64,000 nucleotides of DNA from Elusimicrobia bacterium RIFCSPLOWO2_02_FULL_39_32 (GCA_001800135.1 MGUU01000018.1:52426-116425); one strand, 5' to 3'; positions 27,401-35,734 are shown, numbered from the stretch's first letter. Numbers and translations are program-made. The notes: generated by a model not told the origin, from the letters alone.

Positions 27401-30400
27401 CAAGCCAATTTTTAAAAGAAAAAACGCTCATTTTAGAAGCGGTTGAAAAAATAATCCCATTATTAATTAGGGATCATAGAATTGATTTTATTAATTTAAA
27501 GCTGCTTTCTTATTGGTTTTTAAAAAAAGAGGGTAAAAAGAGATCCGGCTTAGGGGAAAATGAGAAGAGAAGCGTATATGACTTCTTTATTGATTTGGGC
27601 AGTTATTTCGATCTTTTAGTTTGGGGACTTGAAAAATTATATGAACTTTGGAAAAAAAGCGATCTTTATACATTTTTGACTTTTACGGTTCATTTGATTA
27701 ATTACGTTTTAATCCTACCTTTTTATGTTTTAAGCGAAGCAAGACTTCTCCCCAAATTTTTCTATAAATTAGTTGTTTGCATTCTTCTTATTAAATCTCC
27801 TTTTGAGGATACTGACCGCGCTTATCTGTCATTAAAAAATCGGGTCATGGAGATAGTGTTATCAGAGATTTATAGAGAGCGATGGCTTATGCGCCTGTTT
27901 AGAAGAGCTTATTTATGGTTCCAGTTGCGCTTTAGGAGTAAAGAGAAGCTGAACTCAATCTTTTATTTTGATTTTCAGGGTAAGCAGGTTCATCTGGACA
28001 GTTCTATTCCTGATTTTGTGGAAAGAGATCTGATGGCAATCATCCATAGACCTGAATTATCCTTTGAAACAAAAAAAGAAACTATTCAAAGATTTTTTCC
28101 TATAGAAACCCCAACCAGAGATAAATATTTAGAGAATTTGGCAGAGGAAGAGATAAGCCGCACAGATCAAACCCAGGATGATCTTTTAGATCATCTTAAA
28201 AGTTTAAGAACACTTTTTGCAAATCCTTACTTAAAAGATCATTACAGCCTTATCTGCCTTGAATTAGAAAGGAAGATACATCATCTTCTTTATAAAAAAA
28301 GCGAGCATTTAGGCATAGATCCAGCCAAACATTATGAACTGATCTTCAATTATGTGAAGTTAATTGAGTCTTATTTTGACGTTGGCTATATCCGCGACGA
28401 TTTGCTTTTTTCTGTTTTGGAAGAGGCGCGTACACATGAAGAATATCTGCTCATACGACCCTACTTTTATCAATATAGAATGAATGGCATTCAGAATAAG
28501 AAAAAGGCAGATTCTTTTTATTATCAGGACAGGATTGCTCTTTTATTGCAAGAAGCAAAAGCTGAAGAGAAAAAAGAGCTGCTTTTATGGGTATTAGGAT
28601 TTCAAGAAAAACCTTTGTTCCTTTCTGAATGGGAAATTTTTGTGAAAACCGACCTATCCCAGTTAAAAGAAGTTTTTAGAGGCAACGGTCATCTCCCTTT
28701 TAAAGAAGAGAGAGATACACTTTCATTTTCCAATACGGGGCATAGTCTTAGGAAAGAGATGGTGCGGCAACTATTGGTTGGCAATAAGGGAATTTTAACT
28801 GATAAAAAGATTTTTGAGAGCATGATGAATACCATCTTTGATTCTATAGTGAGCAAAGGGGGCGAGATATCCAAAAAGAAAATCAAAAAAATCATGAGGA
28901 GCGTGATCAGGAATTTAGACGATGAAAGGCTCATTGAAATGACGCAGGCCCTTTCTGTGACTTTATCCCTAAGTGAGGGAGGTGAAGATGAGTCAGTAGT
29001 GATTGCTAAATTTTTTGAATCTTTGGGAGTGATTGGCATTAAACTCGCGCAGGTTTTGGCCCACTCTTATGATATCCAAATTTCCGAACAGTTGAGGGAT
29101 CGCTTAAGAGATTTATCCAGCGGCGCTGATCCTGTAAATAAAATTCTTGCATTTGAAACAATTCAAAATATTTATCCCGGGGGATTCAATGCTCATTTTG
29201 ATACTCTTGGGGATATGATTGGCAGCGCTTCCGTAAAGGTTGTTTATAAAGTTAATAGAAAGGGTATGGAAAAGCCTCATGTGCTTAAGATTAAGAGGCC
29301 GGATGTGTCTCAGAGAATTGAAAAAGATTTGGAATTTCTTAAAAACATTTTAAAAGATCTGCGCAAAAAAGGCTTTTCCATATCTCCGGGTCTTGAAAAT
29401 GAGGTTGCAAAAGCGATTAGGAGCGATGCGGATTTTAAAAGAGAATTTCAAATAACCGAGGAGTTTAGAGAACAGCTTCAAAGAATTCAGGAAGAGGAGT
29501 ATTATCACCTGACTGATCAAACCCCGGTTGAATTCTCTGTTGCCCGGATCCATGCTGGTTCCATTCAGAGTGATGCTACTATGGAAACAGACCTTGCTGA
29601 AGGCGTCTCTTTAGATAAGCAAAATGAATTAATTCAATCTGGAATCCTAAGCGAGTCTGATTATGTTGAGGTCAAAAGAATTATTTTGGATTTCCTAATG
29701 AAACAGCTCTTCCAATATGGTTTTTATCTTTCTGATCCGCATGGGGGGAATTTTCATATTGTAAGAGAAGAGGGAAAAATTAAAATCATTTTAATTGACA
29801 ATGGTTCAGGAGAAAAATTGCAAGAAGGAGAAAAAAATAAGGAAGAATTATTAGAGGCTATGATCTGGCTGAGTATTAATTCAGGAAGAAGAATTCCAAA
29901 CCAATATCTTTCTGCATCCATCTTTTTTGGAAAACTAGGTTATCTTAAAAAAGATTTAACCAATTTAGAATTTTTAAGCGCCATATTCAAATATTTAAAA
30001 ATATCCGGAACCAGAGAGGATGGCAGCTCTTTTATTTTGACCCCAGAAGAGTACATGGAAACAATAAAAGAAAAATTTGCGCAAGAAATGACTGTGCGTG
30101 AAAAAATAAGATTTTTCTTAAGGAAAAGAGCAGAACAGCCAGGGGCGATTTTGGTTGCTGTTAAAATCCCAGCTGTAGCGTTGTTGCAGAGATTGCTGCC
30201 TAAAAAGTGGTCATCATGGGTTCCATATATTTACGATTTATTTATTGTGTTCTGGCTGGAAAATTTGCTCTTGCATTATTTTGTTAAACCACATTTGCCT
30301 CTAATTCTTCATGCTTTGTCTCCTTTCCTTCATGTTCTTGGTTTAGACTCTATTTCTCTAAATGCTGCTCTTTGGGGACTATTTTTTGGTTTGCATTTGA

Positions 30401-32679
30401 TTGAATTTTTTCTGTTTAGTTTCATTAATTGGTTGGAGCACGCACTTTCCCAAACACAAAGATTTCCTCGAGCCCCTCCAAAGGGAAATATTCTCGCTTC
30501 AGGAATTGTTAGTCTTCTTAGCGCTTTTTTTACCTCTTCTCCCACCAGTCTTGAATCTTTCGGAATTCACTTCCTAGTAAATTTCGCAGCGTTTCTCATC
30601 AGCATTAATATTTATGGCTTAATCAAAAATCGAATAGTAAATGCGATAGAGTTTTTGGAACAGTTCCAAAATTTTCAATGGTCAGAACTTGCAGGGCCTA
30701 GTGATACCGCAGAACATCTTAAACCTGCGGTTCAAACCTTTGGCAATGACGCGGAGTTTGCGCTTGAAATCAGTGAAGATGCGTTTGAGGAGAGTGGGAA
30801 GGGAAGGATTTTCTTTGATAGAGCGCAAAATCATATTTATCTAGATGATCAAGAAATAGAGTTTGGCAGCCAAGCGCTAAGCAAACTGATGTCTAATATC
30901 GCCGCGCTTAAAGAAAAATATGAAGAGAATCATAAAGATTATGAAGTCTTAGCTGTTTTACCAAATGGGAATCTTGGTTTTAATGATTGGTTTGTAGGGA
31001 TTATTAATGGAAAGGTGTATCGCCATGCAAAGGAGCCTTTGAGAGATAGAACTTATTCAATGGTTGTAACTAAAACAGATGGAACAAGCTCAACAATGGA
31101 ACTTCACTTTAAGGAAATTTCTGGGACTATTCGCGCATTTGATGAGAAGGATCGTGACATCACAGACCAAATTCAATACGCGTTCTTTGGTCAGCAGATT
31201 GTAAAAGATGGAAAATATAATTTAGAAGAGATTACAGAACAATTTGATGATGGTAGGCATCTTTTAAGACTCCCCATGTTTAAATCAGAGAAATTTCCAG
31301 GAGACGGACGGTTTTATTTTGGTTTTAGTGATGGCAGAGGCGAACTCCTTGAACAAGATAAAGACAAATTAGATGATGCTGCTCGCGGTAGAGCTGTGTC
31401 CTTAAGTTTAATGCCACTAATGGAAGCTGGGATTTCTCCTGAAGAGAGGGAACGAGTTTTTGCTCAATGGGGTTATAAAAATGTGACAGATATTGAAGGT
31501 AAGGGTTATTTTAATCTTAATCGCGGTGAATATGTCATTGCTCCCGATAATCAGATATATATTAAATTTTATCCTGGAGTTCATCCTCATACGTTGGTAG
31601 GTTTTACAAAAGAAGGAAAAATTTTAACTGCTGGAGTTGAGGGAAATACTGATCATGCTGGATCATCTTTGCCAGAACTCGCTTTTGATTTAATTGGCCG
31701 CGGGGCAAAAGATGTTTTCCTTTGGGCCAATGGAAAGGATTCTAAAATCGAGCTAATGGACAATAAGATACAAGCAGAAGGATCTAGAAAGCAATTCTTA
31801 GAACTGCTTATGATTGTAAGAAAAAAAGGGGGCGGAATTGATCCTGATGGAACATCTGAACAATCAGAAAATTATCAGAACAATGAACCTTCGCACCCTC
31901 AAGAGGCGATGCGGTACCCGACAGAGGAAAACATGAATGATAAGTCTGAACAATTGGGCAGCAGTGAGAACAAGAATGATTCAAAGGATCAAGATTCAGC
32001 GCTGAAGATTATAAATATTCTTCAGGGAATAGAAACAGATTTAGATATTGATACTATTCGCGGGGTCGTTCATACAGAAGAATTTGAAAAATCGTTAAAA
32101 GAAAAAGCTGCGGAAGTTGGTTTGGAACTAACTCAAGAAGAAGTTACTAAAAGATTGATTGCAGCGGCTCCTCATGCTGATATGGATAAGAGTAATGCTG
32201 ATCTTTATATCATTAGAGAGGCAATTTCAGAAAAAAATCTTCAGAAAATTTTGAGAACTATCCAGCCTGATAGAACATCTATTTTAGTTACGGAAAGCTC
32301 TGAATTGAAGATAAAAATTGAGCAAGAGATGAGGAATTCAAAATTCAAAGAACATCTTAAGTTTTTCGTGATCAGTAGAGAGGAGTTTGGCGAAGCGCCT
32401 ATTATTAAAGATGGTACAACTCTGATCCTTAAAAATTTACATGATTTACTTACTAACCACAACAAGCTAAAAAGTGTGATTTCTCAGATGACTGGCTTGA
32501 ACATTGCAGTGGACAACAATTTGAACAGAGATTATGAAGGACTGCCAGAAAATTCTTTGCTTCGCAGTAAGAATACGATTTATCTTTTATTAGATGAACT
32601 CTTTAAAGCTCTGCCTGTTCGCGCCATTGATTTAGAGCCCATAGACCGCATCGCCCGCATAGTGGCTAGTTCCGCTTAA
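21496..32679 (+). CDS. Giant multidomain protein 1: leader, ChaN/TraB-like region, M48-like protease, ABC1/UbiB-like kinase, phosphodiester-glycosidase-like domain
   Basis: This uninterrupted 3727-codon gene encodes a mosaic protein. Residues 1-39 are a basic-hydrophobic leader ending near APFVEA. Residues 105-560 carry HIQDVH (116-121) and GGFH (ending H545), resembling the ChaN/TraB/EreA superfamily (tentative). Hydrophobic segments occur near 609-625, 715-772 and 819-852. An M48-like protease follows with HELSH (999-1003), QEQDAD (1043-1048) and HPSPHTRID. About 1150-2480 is predicted alpha-helical with no family I recognise. An ABC1/UbiB-type kinase spans about 2500-2770, with IGIKLAQ, GSASVKVVYKV, a lysine in VLKIKRP, DPHGGNF from 2747 and LIDNGSG. 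A hydrophobic block lies near 2890-3050. About 3365-3440 resembles the NAGPA/DUF2233 phosphodiester glycosidase (GKILTAGVEG...LPELA...GAKDVFLWANG). The role is unknown. Ribosome site before 21496 is weak. Confidence 0.9.
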   Translation: MICFWIAKNHRRLLQCTAGFVVGSFLFTTICAPFVEANVWKERKSYLQMAQAPINPQPFPLVELSQVSTQKFSAKYNIPTASLQLTEIAHSLSSLPGTIRKISVPQKGKQGPIVLHIQDVHLNQEAQGNIGKTIQGLVNADKISLVALEGAFEKIDLGRFRRSSYPEAIQKVADYLLRESKISGAIHTAFTSKKEIPPMVGIDDETHYHANVDAYKKSYKLASRNLKNFQAIESELENEKGKLFNANLKVFDQKVQSFHAGKIKLAEYLNFLVEARRCEKQNIERPNSQDEIVLKENSQDKTVQNFLKCARIESSLDFKKVEKERSQLIQALVRNLNESQIEELTQQSLAYRLGRIGYAEYYSYLQNLCKSSGVLLHQYPAMAQYIQYTILADSINSEKFFKKIKEIEEEGYEHLAKTALEKELVFKSKQSYLTRKLLEFTLTPEEWKEYEKLRGHFLNLSRKAQSFSESRRHSLLDLKFFEDFYTEAKIRDQAMAENLLREIDLHGLGVNTVHSSVKTSNKEFKETQSRKEESRVVVLVTGGFHSEGIENRLIQEGITVINFAPKMTKVEIEKGAAHLTVFTQEKTPLEKLFKGEKLTLPPKTFPKQLLPIAAALVIGFLAIWSPQMTTPAQANTVNRILLGQAVAEEIKVEKVKWLEPRTSQLFFQKPNGTVKVTVNSNEKKDITVKEENISRAIGQPGALGLWKILGLKLDLTVIAIIEGFIIVYAMALFMPYTSPEFTYEFISLIAQRTLLSILTVYSITFLLHLFSGVQQPSGKILRWSFFKGSDARFEKVSFREAFHAGLEATNNATFKSAFQIFPLLWISVFLPSPWSYLVAVIATIFGTLPHFFINERIKQAYGTFNLDVLTETYDSPNRIEDGEEDHRYVYDPIMKKVILNQMEIEMAFPHKSEFVHTRNEINEIFQKLIESASELLEEKGKMEQLAGLREMKIYLSDTLTPNAFAFIHHNFMILNIGTLKQLSQKGLLSKDAVAFILAHELSHMLQYRDDVDEGKINREKVNFRSWKETIKEKFYENKERYTQEQDADIRALEIVNRAGYNMSATVSFFESIQKNPFIFEQMFHEHPSPHTRIDYIKKILRASNWRESQTLENFSNAVLEEVNGPQSLMRRRQQELSSIVNQKDLEFAIENAQTIEELDLIVSWSLSRLLELESKKIAPLVLKLLLKRKDKVLKGLFRFVVKASRIDLYSHLWIHKSARYKENRYESQGLFWLLFTKMSLIKKSFSYFILTYLVTDSLPIYEAYDRTKGAYSTVPLFIDGYDRLFNAIKEAPMIQERINLRNQILQKIRAKAVELENGNEKSIELIRLEALRMNPLLLSNASFSGERYDIPFTYGQDRITKEKIRKIEKGVEGVISQYSYQELTIFLKQMLPFRGMGFEYIRIWDEDARSDFKNYLVDVTGARRSVYEVMVSFMLKRLVLDLKNPSSAQLLELLDLLLVKKREFLGLPTPKIDLVARWILKRIRKTITQTNQNQREERLKVKQYFADHWQLYPLREVGEFFYEELLVDPEDPLTLELLQKSENLRNNVFSVLIRTLKGANARELLFEDEVMNYQMERAIRFFRLNDAQITLLHAAVAQKIVQSRREDQSRNRLIEIQESFSSLERSGINEKPLEHDPLSKQLAELLFDQGQLEENSSVNIFGLVSDHNRATQNRLNASEIETVNQKVREALDEAGLSTNDLASVNFEIKKIIYFFYLGGLHEADFLIRFTRAAYKRRSIPQNDLELLAQFLNSPSFLEKQKTRGLPKTFSAERVRWKGFGRFLRSEESASPDMFLVMKPFYRAQTWGEYIVSFNLMVYLKRTKQKRLVRFLIDSLFLKKISSISSMFLGELWGGDDSDWTSDGATTSKFLMRIFESAFSKIIFGAPKYIDRRDLALDSSWKRFFFTLVFKSKMNFEELLSEIKTYFPEGTFRNFLLFYLLAKRIHELDPSFKLKRLPEPKDLKEFFLESSQFLKEKTLILEAVEKIIPLLIRDHRIDFINLKLLSYWFLKKEGKKRSGLGENEKRSVYDFFIDLGSYFDLLVWGLEKLYELWKKSDLYTFLTFTVHLINYVLILPFYVLSEARLLPKFFYKLVVCILLIKSPFEDTDRAYLSLKNRVMEIVLSEIYRERWLMRLFRRAYLWFQLRFRSKEKLNSIFYFDFQGKQVHLDSSIPDFVERDLMAIIHRPELSFETKKETIQRFFPIETPTRDKYLENLAEEEISRTDQTQDDLLDHLKSLRTLFANPYLKDHYSLICLELERKIHHLLYKKSEHLGIDPAKHYELIFNYVKLIESYFDVGYIRDDLLFSVLEEARTHEEYLLIRPYFYQYRMNGIQNKKKADSFYYQDRIALLLQEAKAEEKKELLLWVLGFQEKPLFLSEWEIFVKTDLSQLKEVFRGNGHLPFKEERDTLSFSNTGHSLRKEMVRQLLVGNKGILTDKKIFESMMNTIFDSIVSKGGEISKKKIKKIMRSVIRNLDDERLIEMTQALSVTLSLSEGGEDESVVIAKFFESLGVIGIKLAQVLAHSYDIQISEQLRDRLRDLSSGADPVNKILAFETIQNIYPGGFNAHFDTLGDMIGSASVKVVYKVNRKGMEKPHVLKIKRPDVSQRIEKDLEFLKNILKDLRKKGFSISPGLENEVAKAIRSDADFKREFQITEEFREQLQRIQEEEYYHLTDQTPVEFSVARIHAGSIQSDATMETDLAEGVSLDKQNELIQSGILSESDYVEVKRIILDFLMKQLFQYGFYLSDPHGGNFHIVREEGKIKIILIDNGSGEKLQEGEKNKEELLEAMIWLSINSGRRIPNQYLSASIFFGKLGYLKKDLTNLEFLSAIFKYLKISGTREDGSSFILTPEEYMETIKEKFAQEMTVREKIRFFLRKRAEQPGAILVAVKIPAVALLQRLLPKKWSSWVPYIYDLFIVFWLENLLLHYFVKPHLPLILHALSPFLHVLGLDSISLNAALWGLFFGLHLIEFFLFSFINWLEHALSQTQRFPRAPPKGNILASGIVSLLSAFFTSSPTSLESFGIHFLVNFAAFLISINIYGLIKNRIVNAIEFLEQFQNFQWSELAGPSDTAEHLKPAVQTFGNDAEFALEISEDAFEESGKGRIFFDRAQNHIYLDDQEIEFGSQALSKLMSNIAALKEKYEENHKDYEVLAVLPNGNLGFNDWFVGIINGKVYRHAKEPLRDRTYSMVVTKTDGTSSTMELHFKEISGTIRAFDEKDRDITDQIQYAFFGQQIVKDGKYNLEEITEQFDDGRHLLRLPMFKSEKFPGDGRFYFGFSDGRGELLEQDKDKLDDAARGRAVSLSLMPLMEAGISPEERERVFAQWGYKNVTDIEGKGYFNLNRGEYVIAPDNQIYIKFYPGVHPHTLVGFTKEGKILTAGVEGNTDHAGSSLPELAFDLIGRGAKDVFLWANGKDSKIELMDNKIQAEGSRKQFLELLMIVRKKGGGIDPDGTSEQSENYQNNEPSHPQEAMRYPTEENMNDKSEQLGSSENKNDSKDQDSALKIINILQGIETDLDIDTIRGVVHTEEFEKSLKEKAAEVGLELTQEEVTKRLIAAAPHADMDKSNADLYIIREAISEKNLQKILRTIQPDRTSILVTESSELKIKIEQEMRNSKFKEHLKFFVISREEFGEAPIIKDGTTLILKNLHDLLTNHNKLKSVISQMTGLNIAVDNNLNRDYEGLPENSLLRSKNTIYLLLDELFKALPVRAIDLEPIDRIARIVASSA

Positions 32680-32685
32680 AAAAAA

Positions 32686-32740
32686 TGTTACAAAAATGTT
32701 ACAAAAAGTTGAAGACTTATTTGCGTTATTGATCTATAAT
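32686..32740 (+). promoter_or_regulatory. Shared giant-gene promoter, copy 2 (upstream of membrane protein gene)
   Basis: TGTTACA occurs at 32686-32692 and 32697-32703, TTGAAG at 32709-32714 and TATAAT at 32735-32740, with the same 11-bp, 5-bp and 20-bp spacings as the copies before the two giants. It starts only seven bases after the stop of giant gene 1. A transcript from about 32747 would run through the gene at 32943-33776 to the terminator at 33798. Confidence 0.75.
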
Positions 32741-32746
32741 TTTTGC

Positions 32747-32875
32747 ATGAGCTACAGAATGACAACCTACTCTTTCCGCATCTGTATGATCAAAGCCCAG
32801 AAAAGCGTGCGCTCAAGGTGCATAAAGGTTTGGTCTAGATTTTTTTTCTTGTTCCTTTTTGAATATTTAAACTAA
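32747..32875 (+). CDS. Possible 42-residue leaderless ORF (uncertain)
   Basis: An ATG lies seven bases after the -10 box of the shared promoter, at the expected transcription start, so it would be a leaderless message. It encodes 42 residues, arginine- and lysine-rich in the first part with a Phe-rich end. I recognise no family and there is no ribosome site. It may be chance; the same 196 bases could simply be the 5' leader of the downstream membrane protein gene. Confidence 0.2.
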   Translation: MSYRMTTYSFRICMIKAQKSVRSRCIKVWSRFFFLFLFEYLN

Positions 32876-32942
32876 AGTAAACTAACGAATCATTCCTTCC
32901 TTTTAAAGTAAATTTTAAATCAAAAATTGCTATTATATTTTT

Positions 32943-33776
32943 ATGTTGCTAGAAGAAATGATTCATGAACTTCTAAAGATTTTTATTTATATTGTGGTTC
33001 CAGGTCTTGCGGGAATTACATTCTTTGCTTTGGCAAAGTTTGTAAAACAGGTGACCCCTTTGCGAGCATTGGTTGCCAGTGAACAGGCCTATAGATTCGC
33101 TTTCTGGGGATTTTTAATTTTTGGATTTTATTTGGCTTTAAGACCTGTGCAGGTTTTAGCCGGTCCTCACCCCTGGCCTTTGATCATCTCCTCGTTAAGG
33201 GAGTTTTTGCTAATCGCTATTTTTGGGCCAGCCTCTTTTATCGCTATTTGCACTCTTTGCTTAGGAGCTGAAACAGTCAATAGAACTTGGATAACAGGCG
33301 CATTTATCTTTGGGATTATTTTATCAAGCCTTTTTTGTTTTGTGAACGCCAAAGCCATTGGCGGTTCTGAAGAGATTGTAAAATTAGGCATGATGACAGC
33401 GTATGATGGTTTGTGGTTTAAGAGCGGGAAAGAACAGATCGAGACCCTTATGAAAATTCTTTTTCTAATTCGTTTGCTGAATCCTGGACTTTTGCTGCTG
33501 GCTGCTGCAACAATCCTTTTGCTCCACGCCATGCGGTATCCTTTAGGAAAAAAAGAAATTTATGATAATATGCCTAAAAAACTTTATATTTTAAGCGCAG
33601 CTGTTTATGTTTATGCTTTTTCTTTAATAGCAGGCAGTTTCTTTTATGGTTTTAAAAAAGTTCCGGATCAGTGGGGGTTTTATCATTTAGGTTCTTTAAT
33701 CGCAGGGCTTTTAGAAACCATCTCCCTTTCTATGCCAGTGAGGAGTGACGTACAAGTTAGCGAGCACGCTGCTTAA
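32943..33776 (+). CDS. Polytopic membrane protein of unknown function, under the shared giant-gene promoter
   Basis: The 277 residues contain about six to seven hydrophobic segments (roughly 10-30, 50-68, 82-105, 115-135, 175-198, 215-235 and 245-260). Short polar loops include WFKSGKEQIETL, and a C-terminal tail follows. I recognise no family or catalytic motif. The context is informative: copy 2 of the promoter shared by the two giant genes lies 200 bases upstream, and a clear terminator follows the stop. It is therefore probably a monocistronic unit co-regulated with the giants, perhaps a membrane partner (inference). No good ribosome site precedes 32943, and an ATG at 32958 is an alternative start. 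Confidence 0.8.
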   Translation: MLLEEMIHELLKIFIYIVVPGLAGITFFALAKFVKQVTPLRALVASEQAYRFAFWGFLIFGFYLALRPVQVLAGPHPWPLIISSLREFLLIAIFGPASFIAICTLCLGAETVNRTWITGAFIFGIILSSLFCFVNAKAIGGSEEIVKLGMMTAYDGLWFKSGKEQIETLMKILFLIRLLNPGLLLLAAATILLLHAMRYPLGKKEIYDNMPKKLYILSAAVYVYAFSLIAGSFFYGFKKVPDQWGFYHLGSLIAGLLETISLSMPVRSDVQVSEHAA

Positions 33777-33797
33777 CAATTTCCTTTTCGGACACCC

Positions 33798-33819
33798 ATT
33801 ACCCTTTGGGGTGATTTTT
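33798..33819 (+). terminator. Rho-independent terminator after the membrane protein gene
   Basis: ATTACCC (33798-33804) pairs with GGGTGAT (33809-33815), one G:T pair included, around a four-base loop, and is followed by a short T run. It lies 22 bases after the stop at 33776 and separates this gene from the envelope cluster that starts at 33928. Confidence 0.6.
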
Positions 33820-33927
33820 ATTCCTGCCCAGATTGAATTAATTACATCCTTGTTTTTCAAGCCTCTAAAGCTAGTATATCTAGTGGTGTGACCCAAAAAT
33901 AGCTTTACAATCTTTTCTCTCTAAATT

Positions 33928-34848
33928 ATGATGCCATTCTTTTTTATCTGCTTGGGTATTTTATTCCAATCCTCTCTGCTCTATGGCAAAGTAGTCATCA
34001 ATGAATTTGTTTATGATCCGGCTGGAATAGATGCGGGAGAAGAATGGATTGAACTTTATAATACCAGCGCTTCTACAGTTTCTCTGGAAGGGTGGAAGAT
34101 TGAAGTGGATGAGAATCAATTCCCGGGGAAAGTAAAAGCAGAATTATGTGGTTTTATCGCTCCTTTTAGTTATTACCTTATAAAGGAAAGAGAGGAGACT
34201 ATTTCAACCGCAACTAAAGCTAATCTTATTTCAGGATTATTAACCATGGGGAATGCTAGCGCTAAGGCGGATGGAATCCAGCTTTTGGATGGGTCTGGTT
34301 TGATTCAGGATCGGGTTGTGTATGGAATTGTGGATAGCGATCATTTGTGCGAAGAGATTTGTTCCACAGCTCCAAAAGCTTTAAATGGTTCTAGTGTTGC
34401 TCGTTCCACGCCGGGTTCTCTTACTTTTGTAAACATTTTTCGTTTAAACAGTACCCCGCAAGCTGGTGAGACACTTTGCGAAAAACAGGTTTTTCAAAAA
34501 CAAGAAGATGAGGTCACAATTCAACAAGAACATTTTTTTAGAATTTCTCAAAATCCTTTTTTTCCGCATGGGGATGGATTATTTAAGGAAGCGGCGCTTC
34601 ATTATAACGTTCCTATCAATACTAAAGTTACCATTGAAATTTACAATGTTAAAGGTCAAAAAATTCAAGTTTTGCAAGATAATGTGAAGCAGTTTTTTAA
34701 TGGCGCTACTACTGTTTTTTGGAATGGAAAAGATTTGGAAGGGGAAATAGTCCCTATGGGTCTTTATATTGCGCATTTAAAGGCGGAGTTCTCAAATGGG
34801 GAAATTAAAAGAGATACAAAGATTGTGATTATGGCTAGAAAACTTTAG
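33928..34848 (+). CDS. Secreted lamin-tail-domain protein with FlgD-like/T9SS-type C-terminal domain
   Basis: The 306-residue protein has a signal peptide (about 1-20), then a lamin-tail (LTD) immunoglobulin-like domain starting at VVINEFVYDP with EEWIELYNTS and LEGWKIE. The C-terminal ~85 residues form a FlgD-like Ig fold (VTIEIYNVKGQKIQVL, FWNGKDLEG, VPMGLYIAHL) that resembles type IX secretion sorting domains. Such proteins are usually surface or extracellular. The next gene, eight bases downstream, is PorV/PorQ-like, and PorV shuttles type IX cargo, which makes a secretion link plausible but unproven. No Shine-Dalgarno site is evident before 33928. Confidence 0.8.
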   Translation: MMPFFFICLGILFQSSLLYGKVVINEFVYDPAGIDAGEEWIELYNTSASTVSLEGWKIEVDENQFPGKVKAELCGFIAPFSYYLIKEREETISTATKANLISGLLTMGNASAKADGIQLLDGSGLIQDRVVYGIVDSDHLCEEICSTAPKALNGSSVARSTPGSLTFVNIFRLNSTPQAGETLCEKQVFQKQEDEVTIQQEHFFRISQNPFFPHGDGLFKEAALHYNVPINTKVTIEIYNVKGQKIQVLQDNVKQFFNGATTVFWNGKDLEGEIVPMGLYIAHLKAEFSNGEIKRDTKIVIMARKL

Positions 34849-34855
34849 ATTTATT

Positions 34856-35734
34856 ATGGCCAATGTAAAATCATCCCTATTTTCCTTTAAAGGATACCTC
34901 ACCCGCAAGGGGTGCGGAGGTTCATTTTTTTTAATTTTTTTTATGACTTATTTTTTAGTCTTGAAAGAAAGTGAAGCAGCTTTTGAGTTCAAAGAGGTTG
35001 GGGCAAGAGCCTCAGCTCTTTCTGGCGCTTACACTGCTCTATGCTTAGATGCTTCTAGCCCTTATTGGAATCCTGCGGGATTAGGAGCTCTAAAGAAAAT
35101 GGAATTTATGAGTTTTTATAACCAACTTTTTTCTTTAAAAGAGATCAATTTTTTTGGCTCAAGCTTTGCGCTGCCTACGAGTTTTGGCACTTTTGGCATG
35201 GCATACAGCCAACTTGGGACTTCTTTGTACAAGGAACAGGAATTTTATCTTTCACATGGCATAAAATTGGTAAGGCCAATTTATCTTGGGTACAGCTTAA
35301 AAGGAATGTTTTTAACGGTAGATCAGTTTGGAATTGGGAAAACCTTTAGTTTAGACGCTGGTATGCTTTCATATTTAACGCCAACATTTACTCTTGGCCT
35401 TGCTTATAAAAATTTAAATCGCGCTGTCATAGGAAAGAATGAAGAACCTTTACCTCAAGGTTTTATAATAGGCATGTCAAATAAAAGCATTCCCGGGTTG
35501 ACCCTAACAGGAGAACTTGAACGAATAACTTTCTCACCCCTGACCATTAAAACTGGAATTGAATATGAGATAACACCCTCTTTTAAATTTCGCAGCGGGT
35601 TTAGCGGAGCTCCCTTAAAATTTTCCGGAGGTTTTGGTTTAAAGTTAAAAAAAGTGGAATTAGATTATGCATATCTTCACCATGAAACTCTTTTAGGAAC
35701 CCATGCCTTTAGTCTTTATTTTAAATCCAGATAA
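34856..35734 (+). CDS. PorV/PorQ-like outer-membrane beta-barrel protein
   Basis: The mature N terminus carries GARASALSGAYTALCLDASS followed by YWNPAGLG, which is the signature of the PorV/PorQ barrel family. The rest shows alternating strands with aromatic residues and ends in a terminal aromatic/basic strand. Residues 24-42 look like a signal peptide core, preceded by an atypically long basic N-region. The start at 34856 leaves only seven bases after the upstream stop and has a weak ribosome site; the ATG near residue 30 is less likely because it would remove most of the hydrophobic core. It forms one unit with the lamin-tail gene and probably the gene at 35795. Confidence 0.8.
   Translation: MANVKSSLFSFKGYLTRKGCGGSFFLIFFMTYFLVLKESEAAFEFKEVGARASALSGAYTALCLDASSPYWNPAGLGALKKMEFMSFYNQLFSLKEINFFGSSFALPTSFGTFGMAYSQLGTSLYKEQEFYLSHGIKLVRPIYLGYSLKGMFLTVDQFGIGKTFSLDAGMLSYLTPTFTLGLAYKNLNRAVIGKNEEPLPQGFIIGMSNKSIPGLTLTGELERITFSPLTIKTGIEYEITPSFKFRSGFSGAPLKFSGGFGLKLKKVELDYAYLHHETLLGTHAFSLYFKSR

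Noticed and set aside
33711..33896. A 61-codon minus-strand frame after the membrane protein gene.
   Set aside because: It overlaps the end of that gene and the terminator, and has no recognisable features.
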